From positions 3,472,001 through 3,536,000 of the forward strand of contig NZ_CP076456.1 of the NCBI RefSeq assembly GCF_018866305.1: 64,000 bases of DNA. Reading direction: 5' to 3'. This document shows positions 36,862-45,313 of this stretch, piece after piece (the first letter of the stretch is position 1; the number at the start of each line of letters is the position of its first letter). This DNA is from Arthrobacter sunyaminii (GTDB lineage: Bacteria > Actinomycetota > Actinomycetes > Actinomycetales > Micrococcaceae). The position numbers and the translations under genes are program-made. The notes beneath the pieces were generated by a model. That model was not told the DNA's origin. It ran no database searches and saw only the letters and a program-made list of their open reading frames with translations.

Positions 36862-38430
36862 ATGGCACGCGGTGATGGAAAGCTTTCCCACGATCTCATG
36901 CCCGGCGAAAAAGGTCCGCAGGATGCCTGCGGAGTTTTCGGCGTCTGGGCCCCCGGCGAAGAGGTAGCAAAACTTACCTATTACGGGCTCTACGCACTGC
37001 AGCACCGCGGACAGGAGTCCGCCGGCATAGCCACCAGTGACGGCTCAAGAATCAGCGTTTACAAGGACATGGGTTTGGTGTCCCAGGTCTTTGACGAGAC
37101 GACTCTGAACACCCTGGGCGGTCACATCGCGGTGGGACACTGCCGCTACTCAACCACCGGTGCCTCGCACTGGGCCAACGCACAGCCCACTCTCGGCGCA
37201 ACCGCCAGCGGCACAGTGGCGCTGGCCCACAACGGGAACCTGACGAACTCTGCTGAACTCTACGAAATGATCGTTGAGCGCGAGGGACGGCCCCGTTCCG
37301 GCGAGATCGCCCAGGGCAACACCTCGGACACGGCACTGGTCACGGCCCTGCTCAACGGTTCCGACGGCCGCTCGCTCGAGGAAACGGCCCTGGAGCTGCT
37401 GCCCAAACTGCGCGGCGCGTTCTCCTTCGTGTTCATGGATGAAGGCACCCTTTATGCCGCCCGTGACACCTACGGGGTGCGCCCCCTGGTCCTCGGACGG
37501 CTGGACCGCGGCTGGGTCGTAGCCTCGGAAGGTTCCGCCCTGGCCACCGTGGGCGCCAGCTTCATCCGCGAAATCAAACCCGGTGAGTTCATTGCCATTG
37601 ATGAGAACGGGATCCGCAGCAGCAGTTTCGGCGAGCCCACTCCTGCCGGCTGTGTCTTTGAATACGTCTATCTGGCCAGGCCCGACGCCGTCATCAACGG
37701 GCGCTCCGTGTATGAAAGCCGGGTGGAAATGGGCCGCCAGCTCGCCCGCGAGTACGCGGTCGAAGCGGATATTGTCATTCCCGTGCCTGAGTCCGGAACT
37801 CCCGCCGCCGTGGGTTATGCCGAAGAGTCCGGCATTCCGTTCGCCCATGGATTCGTCAAGAACTCCTATGTGGGACGCACTTTCATCCAGCCCAGCCAGA
37901 CGCTGCGTCAGCTGGGCATCAAACTCAAGCTCAACGCGCTGGAATCGGTGATCCGGGGCAAGCGCGTGGTGGTGGTCGATGACAGCATTGTGCGCGGCAA
38001 CACCCAGCGGGCCATTGTGCGGATGCTGCGCGAAGTCGGCGCCAAAGAGGTGCACGTCAAGATTTCCTCGCCGCCCGTCCAGTGGCCCTGTTTCTACGGG
38101 ATCGACTTCGCCTCCCGTGCAGAACTGATTGCCAACGGTGCGGCCGTGGAGGAAATCTGCACGTCCATCGGGGCCGACAGCCTGGCGTACATCTCCGAGG
38201 ACGGCATGATCGGAGCCACCCAGCAGCCCCGCCAACGCTTGTGCACTGCCTGCTTCACCGGCGTGTATCCGATTGAGCTGCCGGCAGCGGACAAACTGGG
38301 CAAGTCCCTGCTGGAGTCCGAGGCGCCGGCCAACCCTGCGGACGCAGACAGCGCCAACGGCTGTGATCCCGGACCAGATTCAGACTTTGAGAACCTCCTC
38401 ACCGAATCCGATAAGAAGGAAGCCGTATGA
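36862..38430 (+). CDS. purF: Amidophosphoribosyltransferase
   Basis: A 522-residue enzyme catalysing the first committed step of purine synthesis (PRPP plus glutamine to phosphoribosylamine). DACGVFG places the catalytic Cys at residue 23, so a 22-residue propeptide must be removed. The glutaminase domain contains LQHRGQESAGI and ALAHNGNLTN; the PRPP-binding motif is VVVVDDSIVRGNT; C-terminal LCTACFTG carries cysteines of the Fe-S-containing B. subtilis type. After residue 480 a poorly conserved acidic tail follows. It overlaps purM by 4 bp (ATGA). Confidence 0.96.
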   Translation: MARGDGKLSHDLMPGEKGPQDACGVFGVWAPGEEVAKLTYYGLYALQHRGQESAGIATSDGSRISVYKDMGLVSQVFDETTLNTLGGHIAVGHCRYSTTGASHWANAQPTLGATASGTVALAHNGNLTNSAELYEMIVEREGRPRSGEIAQGNTSDTALVTALLNGSDGRSLEETALELLPKLRGAFSFVFMDEGTLYAARDTYGVRPLVLGRLDRGWVVASEGSALATVGASFIREIKPGEFIAIDENGIRSSSFGEPTPAGCVFEYVYLARPDAVINGRSVYESRVEMGRQLAREYAVEADIVIPVPESGTPAAVGYAEESGIPFAHGFVKNSYVGRTFIQPSQTLRQLGIKLKLNALESVIRGKRVVVVDDSIVRGNTQRAIVRMLREVGAKEVHVKISSPPVQWPCFYGIDFASRAELIANGAAVEEICTSIGADSLAYISEDGMIGATQQPRQRLCTACFTGVYPIELPAADKLGKSLLESEAPANPADADSANGCDPGPDSDFENLLTESDKKEAV

Positions 38431-39542
38431 GCTCGTCCGACACCGCCATCACCTATGCCTCTGCGGGCGTGGACGTTGAAGCCGGAGACAAAGCCGTTGA
38501 ACTGATGAAGGCAGCCGTGAAGGCTACCCACAATTCCTCCGTTCTGGGCGGGGTGGGCGGTTTTGCCGGGCTCTACGACGTGTCCCGGCTCCTGACCTAC
38601 AAGAAGCCCCTGCTGGCAACGTCCACCGACGGCGTGGGCACCAAGGTTGCCATTGCCCAGGCCATGGACATCCACGACACCATCGGTTTTGACCTGGTGG
38701 GCATGGTGGTTGATGACATTGTGGTGGTGGGCGCCGAACCGCTGTTCATGACCGATTACATTGCCTGCGGCAAGGTGGTTCCGGAACGTATCGCGGACAT
38801 TGTCCGCGGCATTGCTGCGGCGTGCGAGGTGGCCGGCACCGCGCTGGTGGGCGGCGAAACCGCCGAGCACCCCGGGCTGCTGGGCGAACACGAGTACGAC
38901 GTCGCCGGCGCAGCCACCGGTGTTGTGGAGGCCGCCAACCTGCTGGGCCCCGAACGCGTCCGCGACGGCGACGTGGTGATCGGCATGGCGTCCTCCGGGC
39001 TGCACTCCAACGGTTACTCGCTGGTCCGCAGTGTCATCAACCGTGCCGGCTGGCAGCTGGAGCGCCAGGTCAGCGAGTTCGGTCGGACACTGGGTGAAGA
39101 GCTCCTGGAACCCACCCGCGTCTATGCCGCTGACTGCTTGGATCTGGCCCGGCTGGAAACCGCAGGCGTCCATGGGTTCAGCCATGTCACCGGCGGCGGC
39201 CTCGCCGCCAACCTGGCACGCGTGCTGCCCAAGGGCCTCGAAGCGACGGTGGACCGCTCCACCTGGGAGCTGCCGCCCATCTTCAAGCTCGTGGGTGAGC
39301 TGGGCAATGTGCCGCAGTCCGATCTGGAACGCACCCTGAACCTCGGAGTGGGCATGGTGGCCATCGTGGACGCGGCAGGCGCGGATGCGGCTCTGGCCCG
39401 GCTGGCGGAGCGCGGCGTCCCCGCATGGGTCATGGGTACAGTAGGTGCCGCAGGCCCGGCGCAGGCAGGCCCGGACTACGTCCAGGGAGCCAAGGGCGTC
39501 GACGGCGGTGCCGTCCGGCTGGTGGGGAACTACGCAGGCTAA
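38427..39542 (+). CDS. purM: Phosphoribosylformylglycinamidine cyclo-ligase (AIR synthetase)
   Basis: A 371-residue PurM/ThiL-superfamily enzyme that closes the imidazole ring using ATP. Visible motifs: FAGLYDVSRLLTYKKPLLATSTDGVGTKVAIA, GFDLVGMVVDDIVVVGAEPLFMTDYIACGK, and LVGGETAEHPGLLGEHEYDVAGAATG, followed by GLHSNGYSLVR and FSHVTGGGLAANLARVLP. It is translationally coupled to purF, and a strong terminator 29 bases after the stop ends the operon. Nothing is unusual in length or key residues. Confidence 0.96.
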   Translation: MSSSDTAITYASAGVDVEAGDKAVELMKAAVKATHNSSVLGGVGGFAGLYDVSRLLTYKKPLLATSTDGVGTKVAIAQAMDIHDTIGFDLVGMVVDDIVVVGAEPLFMTDYIACGKVVPERIADIVRGIAAACEVAGTALVGGETAEHPGLLGEHEYDVAGAATGVVEAANLLGPERVRDGDVVIGMASSGLHSNGYSLVRSVINRAGWQLERQVSEFGRTLGEELLEPTRVYAADCLDLARLETAGVHGFSHVTGGGLAANLARVLPKGLEATVDRSTWELPPIFKLVGELGNVPQSDLERTLNLGVGMVAIVDAAGADAALARLAERGVPAWVMGTVGAAGPAQAGPDYVQGAKGVDGGAVRLVGNYAG

Positions 39543-39570
39543 CGGGCCAAGCCCCCACCAGGACCCCAAC

Positions 39571-39608
39571 ACAAAGGGCGCTCATCGGCTTCGATGGGCG
39601 CCCTTTGT
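39571..39608 (+). terminator. Intrinsic terminator of purF-purM
   Basis: A 17-bp stem (39571-39587 with 39592-39608) with one G-T pair and a 4-base loop; the arms begin ACAAAGGG and end CCCTTTGT, followed by TG-rich sequence. Confidence 0.85.
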
Positions 39609-39665
39609 TGTGCCCCGTCCCGGGAGAGGAAAGGTCCTGCTGCGGACGGCAACGCGTCTTAACGG

Positions 39666-39702
39666 CCTTCAGCGGATCCACCCGAGGGTGATCCGCTGAA
39701 GG
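39666..39702 (-). terminator. Long hairpin after the DUF3073 gene
   Basis: A 13-bp perfect stem (39666-39678 with 39690-39702) that extends inward with one bulged base. It begins 32 bases beyond the DUF3073 stop on the minus strand. No T tract, so termination may be Rho-dependent or bidirectional with the purM terminator nearby. Confidence 0.55.
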
Positions 39703-39734
39703 ATAGCAATTGGCCGACGCTTTGAAGTGCCGCT

Positions 39735-39971
39735 TTAGCCGATGCGGCGGGAAGTACCTTCATCGTCGTCATCGTCGCCAAATTGATCCGCGTACTTGTC
39801 TTCGTACGCCGAGTAATCCGGCTCGGCCGGTTCCTCGGGATATCGACTCGATGGACGGCTCGTTGGTCCCGCAAGCTCACGCTGCAGTGCCGAGTAGTCC
39901 GTGGCCGGGGTGAAGTACTTCATTTCCCGGGCCTGCTTGGTTGCTTTTGCCTTTTGACGGCCGCGCCCCAT
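39735..39971 (-). CDS. DUF3073 small acidic protein
   Basis: A 78-residue protein starting MGRGRQKAKATKQAREMKYF, the hallmark of DUF3073, with a basic N-terminal third and a very acidic C terminus (SAYEDKYADQFGDDDDDEG). AAGGGGG precedes ATG 39971. The family is restricted to actinobacteria and usually lies beside purM, as here. The basic/acidic split and the conserved RQKxAKxTKxARE segment look like a nucleic-acid- or ribosome-associated protein, but that is a guess. An upstream extension of the frame to 40148 is not conserved in style. Confidence 0.88.
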   Translation of the reverse strand: MGRGRQKAKATKQAREMKYFTPATDYSALQRELAGPTSRPSSRYPEEPAEPDYSAYEDKYADQFGDDDDDEGTSRRIG

Positions 39972-40248
39972 GGCGTGACCCCCTTTTTGCGTCGATCCGG
40001 AGGTGGTCGCTCTGAGCAAGATGAGCGAGGCCCCGGAATATTTGGTCAATTTGTCGTAAGTACAGGTTACATGTTTTCGGGCCGCCTTGTGCCCCGCCTC
40101 GCCCGATGTGGCGCTCCAAGACCCCGGATTGTTCACGGCGCCCAGCACCCCTCATCCTGCACGACCGCACCCACACTGGGTAAAGTCAGGGGTAGAGACA
40201 GATTTGGGGCCCTTTTCGGGCCGCCTACAGGGAGGACTGACGTTCACC

Positions 40249-41448
40249 ATGAGCGATAAAAACAGCACGCCGGGGACAGATTCCCCTCCCGCTTCGGGAG
40301 CGTCCCCGATAAAGCCAACAGCGGAAGAGGCCGGGGCAGCGACCGCTGCATCACCCGGGCTGCCGGACCTTGAAGCCCATGCCGAGCCACCGCAGTGGCT
40401 GTCAGGGGACATCGGACACGACACCCGCGTTTGGTCCGCCGCGTTCGAAGGCACCGAAGCCGGACAGGACGACGGCGGCAGTACAGCCGCTGAACCCGCT
40501 GACGCGGAGCCTGACGCAATGATGAGTGAGGAACCGGAACTGACCAACCCGGACGATGTCACGCTGGAAGAGCCGTCCCTGGGCAGCCCGGACATCAGCT
40601 CCGATGCAGCCGACGCCGCCTCGCTCAACGATGCAACTGCAGAAGTTAAGGCAGTGGAGGCTGAAGCGGCGGATGCGGCTGTCCTCACCGATCCGGCTGC
40701 CAATCATCCTGCGGCGGTCAGCCACACCGCGGGAATAACGGCAGCGGCTCCCATGACTGGCACGGGGACCGCGGATGACACAGGGACCGCGGATGACGAA
40801 TCCCCGAAGGAGGAGACTCCCCGCTCCGATGGCAACATGGATGGGACCTCCGGCAACGGCGAAGCTGCGGAGCCGCAGGCCGCTGCAGAACCTGCGGACT
40901 CCCGGCGTTCCCGCCGCGGCGCTGAGCCACGCGGCACCGCAGCACCATCCGAATCATCCGGGGAACCTTCCGGCAACGGAACAACCAAGCGCACCCTGCT
41001 CATCATTGGTGTGCTGGGGGTGCTCGCCGTCCTCGTGGTGCTGTTCTTCACCGTGATCCTGGGTTCGGAAAAGGAACCGGGGGTGCTGGAAGAGAACGTT
41101 GCGCCCATAGAACTGGATGCCGGAGCCTGCCTTGCCAATTTCGCCGGAGTCAACGAGCCCGTCACGGTGGTCACCTGCGAGACTCCGCACAATGCCCAGC
41201 TGGTCGCCGCAGCCACCTATCCGGACGGCGACGAGTTCCCCGGCACCGAGGCACTGTCGGAACGGGCCACTGAGATCTGCGCCCAGGTCCGCTATTCCGA
41301 GGCGTTGACCGACTCCCCTGACCTGGAGCTTCAGGAGAACAAGGTCATCCCCACCCGCGAGTCGTGGGAGGACGGCGACCGCCGCATCGACTGCTTTGTG
41401 GTTTCCAGCGGAGAAGCGGACCTGACTGCCTCACTGCTCGCCGACTAG
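40249..41448 (+). CDS. Septum-formation-like domain membrane protein with long acidic N-terminal region
   Basis: A 399-residue protein from ATG 40249 (MSDKNSTPGTDSPP), preceded by GGGAGGA. Residues 1-245 are low-complexity, rich in Ala, Glu, Asp, Pro and Thr, with a repeated TGTADDTGTADDE patch. A single membrane segment at about 248-271 (TLLIIGVLGVLAVLVVLFFTVIL) is followed by an external 125-residue domain with GACLANFAGVNEPVTVVTCETPHNAQLVAA...EICAQV...RRIDCFVV. The four cysteines and CETPHNAQ pattern match the septum-formation domain (PF13845 type). Function is unproven in this group. The topology puts the acidic region in the cytoplasm. Confidence 0.75.
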   Translation: MSDKNSTPGTDSPPASGASPIKPTAEEAGAATAASPGLPDLEAHAEPPQWLSGDIGHDTRVWSAAFEGTEAGQDDGGSTAAEPADAEPDAMMSEEPELTNPDDVTLEEPSLGSPDISSDAADAASLNDATAEVKAVEAEAADAAVLTDPAANHPAAVSHTAGITAAAPMTGTGTADDTGTADDESPKEETPRSDGNMDGTSGNGEAAEPQAAAEPADSRRSRRGAEPRGTAAPSESSGEPSGNGTTKRTLLIIGVLGVLAVLVVLFFTVILGSEKEPGVLEENVAPIELDAGACLANFAGVNEPVTVVTCETPHNAQLVAAATYPDGDEFPGTEALSERATEICAQVRYSEALTDSPDLELQENKVIPTRESWEDGDRRIDCFVVSSGEADLTASLLAD

Positions 41449-41475
41449 CTGCCCGAGGGCAGCCAGGCCGGCCGC

Positions 41476-44106
41476 TTAGGCGGCTTCCACCGTCAGACCC
41501 ACCGGTTCCGTCACCAGCTCCTCGCCGTCCATGCTCACGTTTCCCTCCGGGCGGTCCACCAGCACGGTGTCTCCGTCACTGATCCTGCCGGCGAGGATGC
41601 CCCGCGCCAGCTTGTCGCCGATTTCGCGCTGCACCAGCCGGCGCAGCGGGCGGGCGCCGTAGGCCGGGTCATACCCGGTCAGCGCCAGCCATTCGCGGGC
41701 CGCGTCGGTGACGTCCAGAACCAGACGGCGTTCATGCAGCCGCTTAGCCAGCGCCTGCACCTGGATGTCTACGATCTTGGACAGATCCTCCAGGCTCAGC
41801 GGATCGAACAGGATGACGTCGTCCAGCCGGTTCAGGAACTCCGGCTTGAAGTTGGCGTTGACCATGGACATAACCGACTCCCGCTTCTGATCTTCCGTCA
41901 GACCGGGATCCACCAGGAACTGGGACCCGAGGTTGGACGTCAGAATCAGAATGACGTTGCGGAAGTCCACGGTGCGGCCCTGACCGTCGGTGAGCCGGCC
42001 GTCGTCGAGCACCTGGAGCAGAATGTCAAAGACTTCCGGATGGGCCTTTTCCACCTCATCCAGCAGGATGACGGAGTACGGCCGGCGGCGCACCGCCTCA
42101 GTCAACTGGCCGCCCTCCTCGTACCCCACATATCCGGGAGGCGCTCCCACCAGGCGGGAAACCGCGTGCTTCTCCGAGTATTCGCTCATGTCAATGCGCA
42201 CCATGGCACGCTCATCGTCGAAGAGGAACTCGGCGAGCGCTTTGGCGAGCTCGGTCTTGCCCACGCCGGTGGGTCCCAGGAAGAGGAAGGAACCGGTGGG
42301 CCGGTCCGGGTCGCTGACACCGGCGCGGGAACGGCGGACTGCGTCCGAGACGGCGCTCACTGCCTTGGTTTGGCCAATCAGGCGCGAACCGATGTTGGCC
42401 TCCATGTCCAAGAGCTTTTGTGATTCGCCCTGAAGCATCCGGCCGGCCGGAACACCGGTCCAAGCGGAGACAACCTCGGCGATGTCGTCCGCCGTGACTT
42501 CCTCCGAGACCATCAGTTCATGGGTTTCCTCGCCGAATTTGCTTTCTTCCGCCTGCTGGGCAGCTTCCAGCTCCTTTTGCAGCGCGGGAATTTCACCGTA
42601 AAGAATCCTCGAAGCTTCCGTGAGGTCGCCGTCGCGCTGGAACTTCTCCGCCTCGCTGCGCAGTTCATCGATCTGGGCCTTCAGATCACCCACGCGGTTC
42701 AGGCCCGCTTTCTCCGCTTCCCAACGGGCGTTCAGGGCAGCCAGCTCTTCCTTCTTATTGGCCATGTCTTCGCGCAGGACAGCCAGCCGTTCCACCGAGG
42801 CTTCGTCCGTCTCGTTTGCCAGCGCCAGTTCCTCCATGGTCAACCGGTCCACAGCGCGGCGGAGTTCGTCGATTTCCTCCGGCGCGGAGTCAATCTCCAT
42901 CCGCAGCCGGGAAGCGGCCTCGTCCACCAGATCGATAGCCTTGTCCGGAAGCTGGCGGCCCGTAATGTACCGGTTGGACAGCGTAGCCGCGGCCACCAGG
43001 GCAGCATCGGCGATGGCCACCTTATGATGCGCCTCGTAGCGTTCCTTCAGGCCGCGCAAAATCCCGATGGTGTCCGGAACACTGGGCTCCCCCACGTAAA
43101 CCTGCTGGAAGCGCCGCTCCAGCGCGGCGTCCTTTTCGATGTTTTCGCGGTATTCATCCAGTGTGGTGGCGCCAATCAGGCGCAGTTCCCCCCGCGCCAG
43201 CATGGGCTTGAGCATATTCCCGGCGTCCATGGAGCCTTCAGCGGCCCCGGCGCCCACCACGGTGTGCAGCTCGTCGATGAAGGTGACAATCTGGCCTTCG
43301 GCGTTGGAGATCTCCTCCAGCACGGCCTTAAAGCGCTCCTCGAACTCGCCGCGGTATTTGGCGCCGGCCACCATGGACCCCAGGTCCAGGGACAGGAGGG
43401 TTTTGCCGTTGAGGCTCTCCGGAACATCGCCTGCCACAATCCGCTGGGCAAGCCCCTCGACGACGGCGGTCTTACCCACGCCCGGTTCGCCGATCAGCAC
43501 AGGGTTGTTCTTGGTGCGGCGGCTCAGCACCTGGATAACGCGGCGGATTTCTGAATCCCGCCCGATGACCGGATCAAGTTTGCCGCTGCGGGCCATCTCG
43601 GTGAGGTCGGTGCTGAACTTCTCCAGCGCCTGGAAGGTGTTTTCCGGATCAGCATTGGTCACTTTTCGGTCTCCTCGTACAGATGGAAGGGCTGCCTTCA
43701 AAGCGTCGTGGCCGGCTCCGTTGTCCCGCAGTGCCTTGCCGGCCGCGCCGCTGTCCAGGGACAGTCCGAGCAGCAGATGCTCGGTGGACACGTACGCGTC
43801 GCCCAGCTGTTCGGCTTCCTGCTGAGCCGCAGTGATCACCTGCAGCATGGAGCGCGAGAACTGCGGCTGTGCCACGGAGGAGCCCGAAGATGACGGCAGG
43901 GAGTGGATCGCGTTGGACGCTGCGGCGCTGACCGTATCAGCGCTCACGCCCGCTGCCTTCAGCAGGGCCACCGCAACCCCCTGACGCTGGTCCATCAGTG
44001 CTTTCAGGAGATGGGCAGGCTCGATTTGCGGGTTGCCCGCTGTGGCAGCGTTCATGGCAGCTGCCTGGAGCGCTTCTTGGCTCTTGTTGGTGAATTTGGT
44101 GTCCAC
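41476..44106 (-). CDS. clpB: ATP-dependent disaggregase chaperone ClpB
   Basis: An 876-residue AAA+ protein of standard length. N-domain repeats (residues 1-145), first ATPase with Walker [18 protein letters not shown] and Walker [13 protein letters not shown], an M-domain coiled coil (about 405-525), and second ATPase with [17 protein letters not shown] and the pore loop GYVGYEEGG. It resolves protein aggregates with DnaK/DnaJ/GrpE, whose genes are partly in this window (61.8-64 kb). The promoter holds a HAIR palindrome for HspR. There is no internal-start ATG conflict. Confidence 0.97.
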   Translation of the reverse strand: MDTKFTNKSQEALQAAAMNAATAGNPQIEPAHLLKALMDQRQGVAVALLKAAGVSADTVSAAASNAIHSLPSSSGSSVAQPQFSRSMLQVITAAQQEAEQLGDAYVSTEHLLLGLSLDSGAAGKALRDNGAGHDALKAALPSVRGDRKVTNADPENTFQALEKFSTDLTEMARSGKLDPVIGRDSEIRRVIQVLSRRTKNNPVLIGEPGVGKTAVVEGLAQRIVAGDVPESLNGKTLLSLDLGSMVAGAKYRGEFEERFKAVLEEISNAEGQIVTFIDELHTVVGAGAAEGSMDAGNMLKPMLARGELRLIGATTLDEYRENIEKDAALERRFQQVYVGEPSVPDTIGILRGLKERYEAHHKVAIADAALVAAATLSNRYITGRQLPDKAIDLVDEAASRLRMEIDSAPEEIDELRRAVDRLTMEELALANETDEASVERLAVLREDMANKKEELAALNARWEAEKAGLNRVGDLKAQIDELRSEAEKFQRDGDLTEASRILYGEIPALQKELEAAQQAEESKFGEETHELMVSEEVTADDIAEVVSAWTGVPAGRMLQGESQKLLDMEANIGSRLIGQTKAVSAVSDAVRRSRAGVSDPDRPTGSFLFLGPTGVGKTELAKALAEFLFDDERAMVRIDMSEYSEKHAVSRLVGAPPGYVGYEEGGQLTEAVRRRPYSVILLDEVEKAHPEVFDILLQVLDDGRLTDGQGRTVDFRNVILILTSNLGSQFLVDPGLTEDQKRESVMSMVNANFKPEFLNRLDDVILFDPLSLEDLSKIVDIQVQALAKRLHERRLVLDVTDAAREWLALTGYDPAYGARPLRRLVQREIGDKLARGILAGRISDGDTVLVDRPEGNVSMDGEELVTEPVGLTVEAA

Positions 44107-44185
44107 TACGGGTTCCTTCCAAGCTCAAACTGGATTCCAGCTTCCGGAGCGAGTCCTAGAAAAGATCATCCCACCGGACGCAACA

Positions 44186-44220
44186 AAGTTGAGTCAATTC
44201 GACTCAACTTGAATTGTATA
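44186..44220 (-). promoter_or_regulatory. HAIR operator (HspR) and -10 of clpB
   Basis: TTGAGT-N7-ACTCAA at 44189-44207 matches the HspR-associated inverted repeat CTTGAGT-N7-ACTCAAG except at the two outermost bases; the palindrome extends to 25 bp (44186-44210). On the minus strand TATACA (44220-44215) or the overlapping TACAAT is the -10, so the operator covers the transcription start. The clpB ATG lies about 80 bases downstream. HspR is encoded at 61821-62330. Confidence 0.82.
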
Positions 44221-44315
44221 GGTTATCCACGGCGTTTGCACGACAATGAGGCACGGTTTGCGCGCACTTGGACCCAAAAATATCGAAGGCAGTTTCCGGA
44301 CTGCGCGAGCCCGTT

Positions 44316-44924
44316 CTAGGAGAGGCCGGGCACGGCTTCGTGCTCGTGGTCCCAGTCCTCTTTGGCCCGCTCCCACTGGGCGTTTCGCGCCTCGTACAGC
44401 CGCAGTTGCTCCCCCTCCAGCGAGGCCCAGCCAATCACTCCCATAGTTTCCTGGAATTCCTCCCCGCCGAGATGGCCGGTGAGGTGGTCCAGGAAGAATT
44501 CCCATCCCGGGCCCGCTGCCCATTCCCCGGAATCCGAGTTAATGAGGAAGAAGCCGCTGCGTACCGAGGCGTACTTCAGCTCCACATGCGTATATGAATC
44601 CTCTGCAGCCAAATGCACTTCCAGTTCGGCCGTTTGGCCGCCCGGACGGGTAAAGGAGACGGTCAGCAACCGGGGCGGATCGCACCGCAGGATAGCGCCC
44701 CTGGTCCCGTCGGGGAGCTCGTAGCTGCCTCCCCGCCGTAAATCTCCCTCGGGCCGTCCCACGTATTTCTCCAGGGCATCGGGGTCCGTCAGGGCCGCCC
44801 ACACTTCCCCAATGGGATAGGGAATGATCCTGCCGACGACCATCATGAGCGCGTGGCCGGCTTGGATTTGCCGCTTGCCAAAAGTGCGTTCGGTGGGTGC
44901 AGCCGAGGCATACGGTTCAGGCAT
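44316..44924 (-). CDS. SRPBCC (AHSA1-type) domain protein
   Basis: A 202-residue protein from ATG 44924, with GAGGAG upstream. After a 30-residue variable N terminus, the Bet v1/START-like fold reads VVGRIIPYPIGEVWAALTDPDALEKYVGRPEGDLRRGGSYEL, then LLTVSFTRPGGQTAELEVHL, and GWEFFLDHLTGHLGG. Members bind small hydrophobic molecules or help activate Hsp90. The C-terminal 40 residues (LRLYEARNAQWERAKEDWDHEHE) form an amphipathic helix. It is monocistronic, between clpB and the bet operon; no functional tie is evident. The frame upstream to 45101 is not part of the fold. Confidence 0.82.
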   Translation of the reverse strand: MPEPYASAAPTERTFGKRQIQAGHALMMVVGRIIPYPIGEVWAALTDPDALEKYVGRPEGDLRRGGSYELPDGTRGAILRCDPPRLLTVSFTRPGGQTAELEVHLAAEDSYTHVELKYASVRSGFFLINSDSGEWAAGPGWEFFLDHLTGHLGGEEFQETMGVIGWASLEGEQLRLYEARNAQWERAKEDWDHEHEAVPGLS

Positions 44925-45313
44925 AGCTTCCACTCCTCTGTAGAACAACCGGCTGGGAACTCCGGCTCTTCCAGCGGCCGGCGGCGCCCGGGGTGCCACT
45001 GGGAGGAATCGCTGAAGCGGGTATGCGACAGGGCCGCGGAGGGCCGGTTTTCCACGACGGTAGCAGGGAAAATCTACGCTGCACAGGGTTCGCGGCTTCA
45101 TTGAATGACAGTACGCCTGTGACTAAAACCATAGAAATGGAGGCCCGCAGCAGGCATTTGATAGGTTCGGATTGTCCCCCCTTGCCGCACCGAAGCCCAG
45201 CTGCCGTACGCCCTTTCCGAGGAAAATGCCGGAGGCTGCACTGCCGGGCTGTGCAGGATGGTTGGCTGCCGGAGCATGCCAAAACTCCATTGAAACCCGA
45301 AGGATTTGCCCCC
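44925..45313. other. Divergent intergenic region with the betT leader
   Basis: 389 bases. The first part holds the SRPBCC ribosome site. A promoter for the bet operon is at 45101-45129. The next 185 bases form a long 5' leader of betT without a defendable ORF. It contains several GC-rich inverted segments around 45155-45275 (for example TTCGG...CCGAA near 45166-45194), but I could not match them to a known riboswitch. Confidence 0.45.
45101..45129 (+). promoter_or_regulatory. Putative promoter of the betT-betB-betA operon
   Basis: TTGAAT (45101-45106), 17-bp spacer, TAAAAC (45124-45129). The spacer contains ACAG...CTGT, a short inverted repeat that could be an operator. Transcription from here gives a leader of about 178 bases before ATG 45314. 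Confidence 0.5.

Noticed and set aside
39972..40148. Upstream extension of the DUF3073 frame
   Set aside because: DUF3073 proteins begin with MGRGRQKAK, found at ATG 39971 with a good ribosome site; the extension is a non-conserved leader.
45130..45313. Riboswitch in the betT leader
   Set aside because: Some inverted segments are present, but I could not match them to glycine, guanidine, SAM, glutamine or other known aptamer cores; reported only as a long leader.
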